The notes beneath the pieces are model-generated. The model had not been told where the DNA came from. It worked only from the letters and a program-made list of their open reading frames with translations, and did no database searches. Positions 60,811-64,000 of a stretch of 64,000 nucleotides of DNA are shown here, piece after piece (the stretch's first letter is position 1; each line of letters begins with the position of its first letter). The position numbers were made by a program, and so were the translations under genes. The DNA is from JAAYJG01 sp964450305 (lineage in GTDB: Bacteria > Bacillota > Clostridia > DSM-8532), in assembly GCA_964450305.1 (NCBI GenBank), contig CAYVFB010000006.1, positions 1 through 64,000 on the forward strand, written 5' to 3'.

Positions 60811-61037
60811 TTTAATCCTTTATTTTTGTCATAAAGTATGGACTGGTTCAATATATTTTATAGTGGATTGGGTGACCCGTTTTAGTTTTTCACAGGAGAT
60901 CGTTAAAAATAAGACCTCTTACCGGGAAATAGCCATAAAAAATATTCCCCGGCATATGATCAGAAAAGAAGATTTTTATCGACCCTGATGATGCTGTCAA
61001 AGGTTTTTTGTGAGAATGAAACAGAGGGGGATACGCT

Positions 61038-62519
61038 GTGGAACGAGATTACAGGATCTATGAGGATATAGCCCAGAGAACGAATGGGGATATTTATATC
61101 GGGGTTGTTGGTCCTGTCAGGACTGGAAAGTCAACGTTTATCAAAAGGTTTATGGATGGGTTGGTTATCCCGAACATCTCAAACCCATACGAAAGAGGGC
61201 GCGCGATTGACGAAACGCCTCAAAGCGGCTCCGGTCGCACCATCATGACCACTGAACCCAAATTCATTCCCAATGAAGCGGTTACCGTCACGATGGAAAA
61301 CAACGCGTCGATGAATGTCAGGCTGGTGGATTGTGTAGGGTACCTGGTGAAAAGCGCATTAGGTCATATGGAAGATGAAACTCCCCGGATGGTGACCACA
61401 CCATGGGTCGATCATGCGATTCCCTTTGAAGAAGCAGCTGAAATGGGCACCCAAAAGGTGATTAGCGAGCACGCCACCGTCGCTATTGCCATGACGACGG
61501 ACGGCACCTTCACCAACGTGCCCAGAAGTGAATATGAAGAGGCGGAAGAGAAGGTGATTGCACAGCTGGAGGCCAATGAAAAGCCCTATATCATCATCAT
61601 GAATTCCGCTTTCCCGGATCAGCCTGAAACCAGACAATTGGCCGAAAGGCTGACCGAAAAATACAACAAGCCTGTCATCCCGATGGATTGCCTGAATATG
61701 GCTGTCAGAGACATTCATTATGTGATGCAAACCATGCTGTATGAGTTCCCGGTTCGTGAAATCGCCATTGACATGCCCAGATGGGTCACCCGGCTGGATA
61801 ATCAGCATTGGCTTCGCAATGATATCCTGAATGTTGTACGTGAAGTTTTCATGGATAAAGCAACCATCCGGCAGATCAACAACAACATGGGTCAGTTTGA
61901 AAACTATGAATTCCTGAAAAACGGCCGGATCTCGGAAATGCAGCTTGGCCAGGGCCGTGTGAACATGGAGCTGAGCATGGCTGATGGTCTGTTTTACAAA
62001 ATCCTGAATACCGAAACAGGCATGGAAATCCAGGGCGAGCATGAATTAATCGGTATTTTGAAAGAACTCTCCACAATGAAAACCGAATACAAAAAGATTG
62101 AGTATGCATTGCATGAAGTAAAAACAAAAGGCTATGGTGTGGTCACACCTCAGTTGGATGAATTAACGCTCGAATCGCCCGAAATCATCCGCCAGGGAAA
62201 CCGTTTCGGCGTAAAGCTGAGGGCCAGCGCACCTTCCATACATATGATCCGTGCCGATATCGAAACCGAAATTGCACCTTTGGTTGGTTCGGAAAAGCAA
62301 TCCGAAGAGCTGGTGAACTATCTGCTGCGGGAGTTTGAGGGGCAGCCCGATAAGCTTTGGGATTCCAATATCTTTGGCAAATCACTGTACGACCTGATCA
62401 CGGAAGGCTTGCAGAACAAGCTCTACAAAATGCCTGAAGATGCCCAGATGAAGCTGCAGGAAACCCTTCAGAGAATTATCAATGAAGGCAGCGGCGGGTT
62501 GATCTGTATTATCCTGTAA
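61038..62519 (+). CDS. spoIVA: Stage IV sporulation protein A
   Basis: GTG start at 61038 after AGAGGGGGAT; 493 residues, the usual length. The N-terminal ATPase domain has Walker A GPVRTGKSTFIKRF and the strongly conserved NPYERGRAIDETPQSGSG and VDCVGYLVKSALGH segments. The middle and C-terminal domains that anchor it to the forespore end in GGLICIIL. SpoIVA uses ATP to polymerise into the basal layer of the spore coat. It confirms an endospore former. A terminator follows. Confidence 0.97.
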   Translation: MERDYRIYEDIAQRTNGDIYIGVVGPVRTGKSTFIKRFMDGLVIPNISNPYERGRAIDETPQSGSGRTIMTTEPKFIPNEAVTVTMENNASMNVRLVDCVGYLVKSALGHMEDETPRMVTTPWVDHAIPFEEAAEMGTQKVISEHATVAIAMTTDGTFTNVPRSEYEEAEEKVIAQLEANEKPYIIIMNSAFPDQPETRQLAERLTEKYNKPVIPMDCLNMAVRDIHYVMQTMLYEFPVREIAIDMPRWVTRLDNQHWLRNDILNVVREVFMDKATIRQINNNMGQFENYEFLKNGRISEMQLGQGRVNMELSMADGLFYKILNTETGMEIQGEHELIGILKELSTMKTEYKKIEYALHEVKTKGYGVVTPQLDELTLESPEIIRQGNRFGVKLRASAPSIHMIRADIETEIAPLVGSEKQSEELVNYLLREFEGQPDKLWDSNIFGKSLYDLITEGLQNKLYKMPEDAQMKLQETLQRIINEGSGGLICIIL

Positions 62520-62559
62520 ACCTGTGTCTGCCGGAGTCGTTCTGTTCGCACTTCTTTCG

Positions 62560-62583
62560 CCCGGTTTCATCCGGGTTTTTTTT
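62560..62583 (+). terminator. Rho-independent terminator after spoIVA
   Basis: A 5-bp GC stem CCCGG (62560-62564) and CCGGG (62571-62575) has a 6-base loop and is followed by eight T. Confidence 0.8.
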
Positions 62584-62713
62584 CGTCCTTATGAAAGCTC
62601 GGCCTATTCACTTCGATTTACAGGCTGCAAAAGTCCCTTTGGTTGATACCATTTATCAGTGGTATAATATGAATGGAAATTATTAAATTTCAGATAGAGA
62701 AAGGGGAATAAAG

Positions 62714-64000
62714 ATGGCAGAATCCAATGAAAAGAGCAATGGCCAAAAGCTGATGGATAAGCTTGGTTACAATAGTAAAAACGCATGGGAGAAGATCGGT
62801 GACAAAGAAAAGATATTCAGTTTTTGCGATCAATACAAAGCTTTTCTGGATAAGGCAAAAACCGAACGTGAGGCTGTTCAGGAAGCCATTTCCCAGGCTG
62901 AAAAGCTGGGGTATCAAAACCTGGAAACCTTGATTGCCGGGCAAAAAAGCTTATCGGCAGGTGACAAAGTTTACAGGAATGTTAAAAACAAAGCGGTAGC
63001 CTTTGCCGTGATTGGGAAAAAACCGCTGGAGCAGGGAGCACGTATGCTTGGGGCTCACGTAGATTCTCCAAGGTTGGATCTGAAACAGAACCCTCTGTAT
63101 GAAAGCACGGATATGGCATTCCTGAAAACCCACTATTATGGTGGCATCAAGAAATACCAATGGCTGGCCATTCCACTTGCTCTTCATGGTGTTATTCTGA
63201 AAAAGGATGGCAGCATCGTACAGGTTTCAATCGGGGAGGATGAGCGGGATCCCGTTTTAACCATTACAGATCTGCTGCCGCATCTTGCAAAGGATCAGAT
63301 GGAAAAGAAGATGACCGATGCCATCTCCGGTGAGGGGATGAACGCGCTGTCAGGCTCCATGCCCTTCGATGATAAGGATGTAAAAGATAAGGTTAAGCTG
63401 AATGTTTTGAACCTGCTGCATGAAAAATATGATATCACCGAAGAGGATCTGCTCTCATCCGAACTGGAGCTTGTGCCCGCGTTTAAAGCCCGGGATCTGG
63501 GCTTTGACAGAAGTATGATCGCTGCTTATGGTCAGGATGACAGGGTTTGCGCCTATACCTCAATGATCGCACTTTTTGATGCAAAGGCTCCGGAGTATAC
63601 CGCAATTTGTGTGCTGACAGACAAGGAGGAAATCGGAAGCGTGGGCAATACCGGCGCAGAGTCCCGTTTCCTGGAAGACTTCCTGGCGGATCTGTGCTAT
63701 ATGACCTCAAAGAATTATACCGACATTCTGCTAAGACGGTGCCTGAACCACTCCGTTATGCTATCGGCGGATGTGAACGCTGCTATGGATCCCAATTATG
63801 AAGGGACCCACGATAAATACAATGCAGCCTATCTGGGCAAGGGTCTGGCTATCATGAAGTTCAGCGGCGTCCGTGGGAAATCCGGTGCTTCGGACGCGCA
63901 TGCCGAGTTCTTTTCAAGAATCAGAACCGTGTTAAATGACAACAACATCCCCTGGCACACGACGGAATTGGGGGGTGTGGATAAGGGCGGCGGAGGTACC
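62714..64000 (+). CDS. M18 family aminopeptidase, 3' end outside window
   Basis: ATG 62714 follows AAAGGGGAAT and the frame stays open for 429 codons to the window end. The sequence matches the M18 (aspartyl aminopeptidase/LapP) family. Metal ligands are visible in the AHVDSPRLD segment, the catalytic pair in DKEEIGS (Glu-Glu) and Asp in SADVNAAMDPN. The last histidine ligand lies beyond the window; GGVDKGGGGT at the edge precedes it. The enzyme is a cytoplasmic zinc exopeptidase. It stands just downstream of spoIVA but behind a terminator. Confidence 0.93.
   Translation, partial: MAESNEKSNGQKLMDKLGYNSKNAWEKIGDKEKIFSFCDQYKAFLDKAKTEREAVQEAISQAEKLGYQNLETLIAGQKSLSAGDKVYRNVKNKAVAFAVIGKKPLEQGARMLGAHVDSPRLDLKQNPLYESTDMAFLKTHYYGGIKKYQWLAIPLALHGVILKKDGSIVQVSIGEDERDPVLTITDLLPHLAKDQMEKKMTDAISGEGMNALSGSMPFDDKDVKDKVKLNVLNLLHEKYDITEEDLLSSELELVPAFKARDLGFDRSMIAAYGQDDRVCAYTSMIALFDAKAPEYTAICVLTDKEEIGSVGNTGAESRFLEDFLADLCYMTSKNYTDILLRRCLNHSVMLSADVNAAMDPNYEGTHDKYNAAYLGKGLAIMKFSGVRGKSGASDAHAEFFSRIRTVLNDNNIPWHTTELGGVDKGGGGT

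Larger units (their letters stand above)
60079..61037. other. 959-bp repeat-rich spacer upstream of spoIVA
   Basis: No convincing gene. It contains a possible pseudoknot-like set of arms (GGAGGC 60266, GAAGTGG 60272, GCCTCC 60314, CCACTTC 60318). It also holds a nested hairpin (AAATATGC 60450 with GCATATTT 60508; AGAAGGCTTA 60470 with TAAGCCTTCT 60490), two 72-bp degenerate repeats from 60619 and a copy of the TTTACA...TGTAAA element near 60771-60810. Confidence 0.6.

Noticed and set aside
61359..62042. Minus-strand 227-codon frame inside spoIVA
   Set aside because: It is antisense to a highly conserved gene and has no recognisable motif.

Overview
The window looks like a contiguous chromosomal stretch from an anaerobic, endospore-forming member of the Clostridia (Firmicutes). 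I infer this from the sporulation genes (spoIVA, a SpoVK-like double AAA+ protein, two CotF-type coat proteins), folate-dependent TrmFO, a Pta-AckA acetate pathway, moderate GC, strong Shine-Dalgarno sites with frequent TTG/GTG starts, and Rho-independent terminators after many units. I saw no rRNA, tRNA, phage, IS or CRISPR. One 100-N assembly gap lies at 50359-50458.

Layout. 1-8.8 kb: an unrecognised large protein (5' cut), a VWA-domain lipoprotein, and a convergent moxR-DUF58-transglutaminase operon. 8.9-11.5 kb: an SsuBCA/NMT1-type ABC transporter. 11.7-20.5 kb: DUF445 protein, YhcC-type radical SAM protein, TrmFO, HflK-HflC, a diacylglycerol-kinase-like protein and the double AAA+ protein. 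20.6-24.8 kb: pta, ackA, aspartokinase. 25.2-33.3 kb: a shikimate/phenylalanine supraoperon (DAHP synthase, aroB, aroA, aroC, pheA, aroE, aroK) preceded by a consensus promoter, a Phe/Tyr-rich 40-residue leader peptide and an intrinsic terminator, i.e. a classical attenuator. 33.4-41.2 kb: a GNAT protein, then a sugar island (GH88 unsaturated glucuronyl hydrolase, YesN/YesM-type two-component system, CUT1 ABC importer). 41.3-44.1 kb: a tandem array of hairpin repeats, an L,D-transpeptidase and a D,D-carboxypeptidase. 44.5-48.7 kb: aspartate aminotransferase, a GntR/UTRA regulator, two CotF proteins, a GtrA protein. 49.0-52.1 kb: a second SsuA-type ABC transporter behind a candidate terminator/antiterminator leader. 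52.2-58.8 kb: a tRNA-modification and housekeeping run (queA, DUF5668 membrane protein, tgt, yajC, rimM, trmD, rarA). 59.1-64 kb: a Cys-containing 12-residue repeat membrane protein, a Fur-family regulator, a 960-bp repeat-rich spacer, spoIVA and a 3'-cut M18 aminopeptidase.

The most unusual feature is the repeat landscape. One ~35-bp palindromic family (terminal arms TTTACAC/GTGTAAA around GGGGACAGGTTCC) lies after the aspartokinase gene, inside aroC in frame, and as the C-terminus and stop codon of rarA. A second family of repeats whose periods are multiples of three (75 and 45 bp) encodes the N-termini of two unrelated proteins, an L,D-transpeptidase and an ABC permease, in different reading frames. 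A third is a five-unit hairpin array at 41.3-41.7 kb. These suggest mobile palindromic sequences that tolerate, and become, coding sequence.
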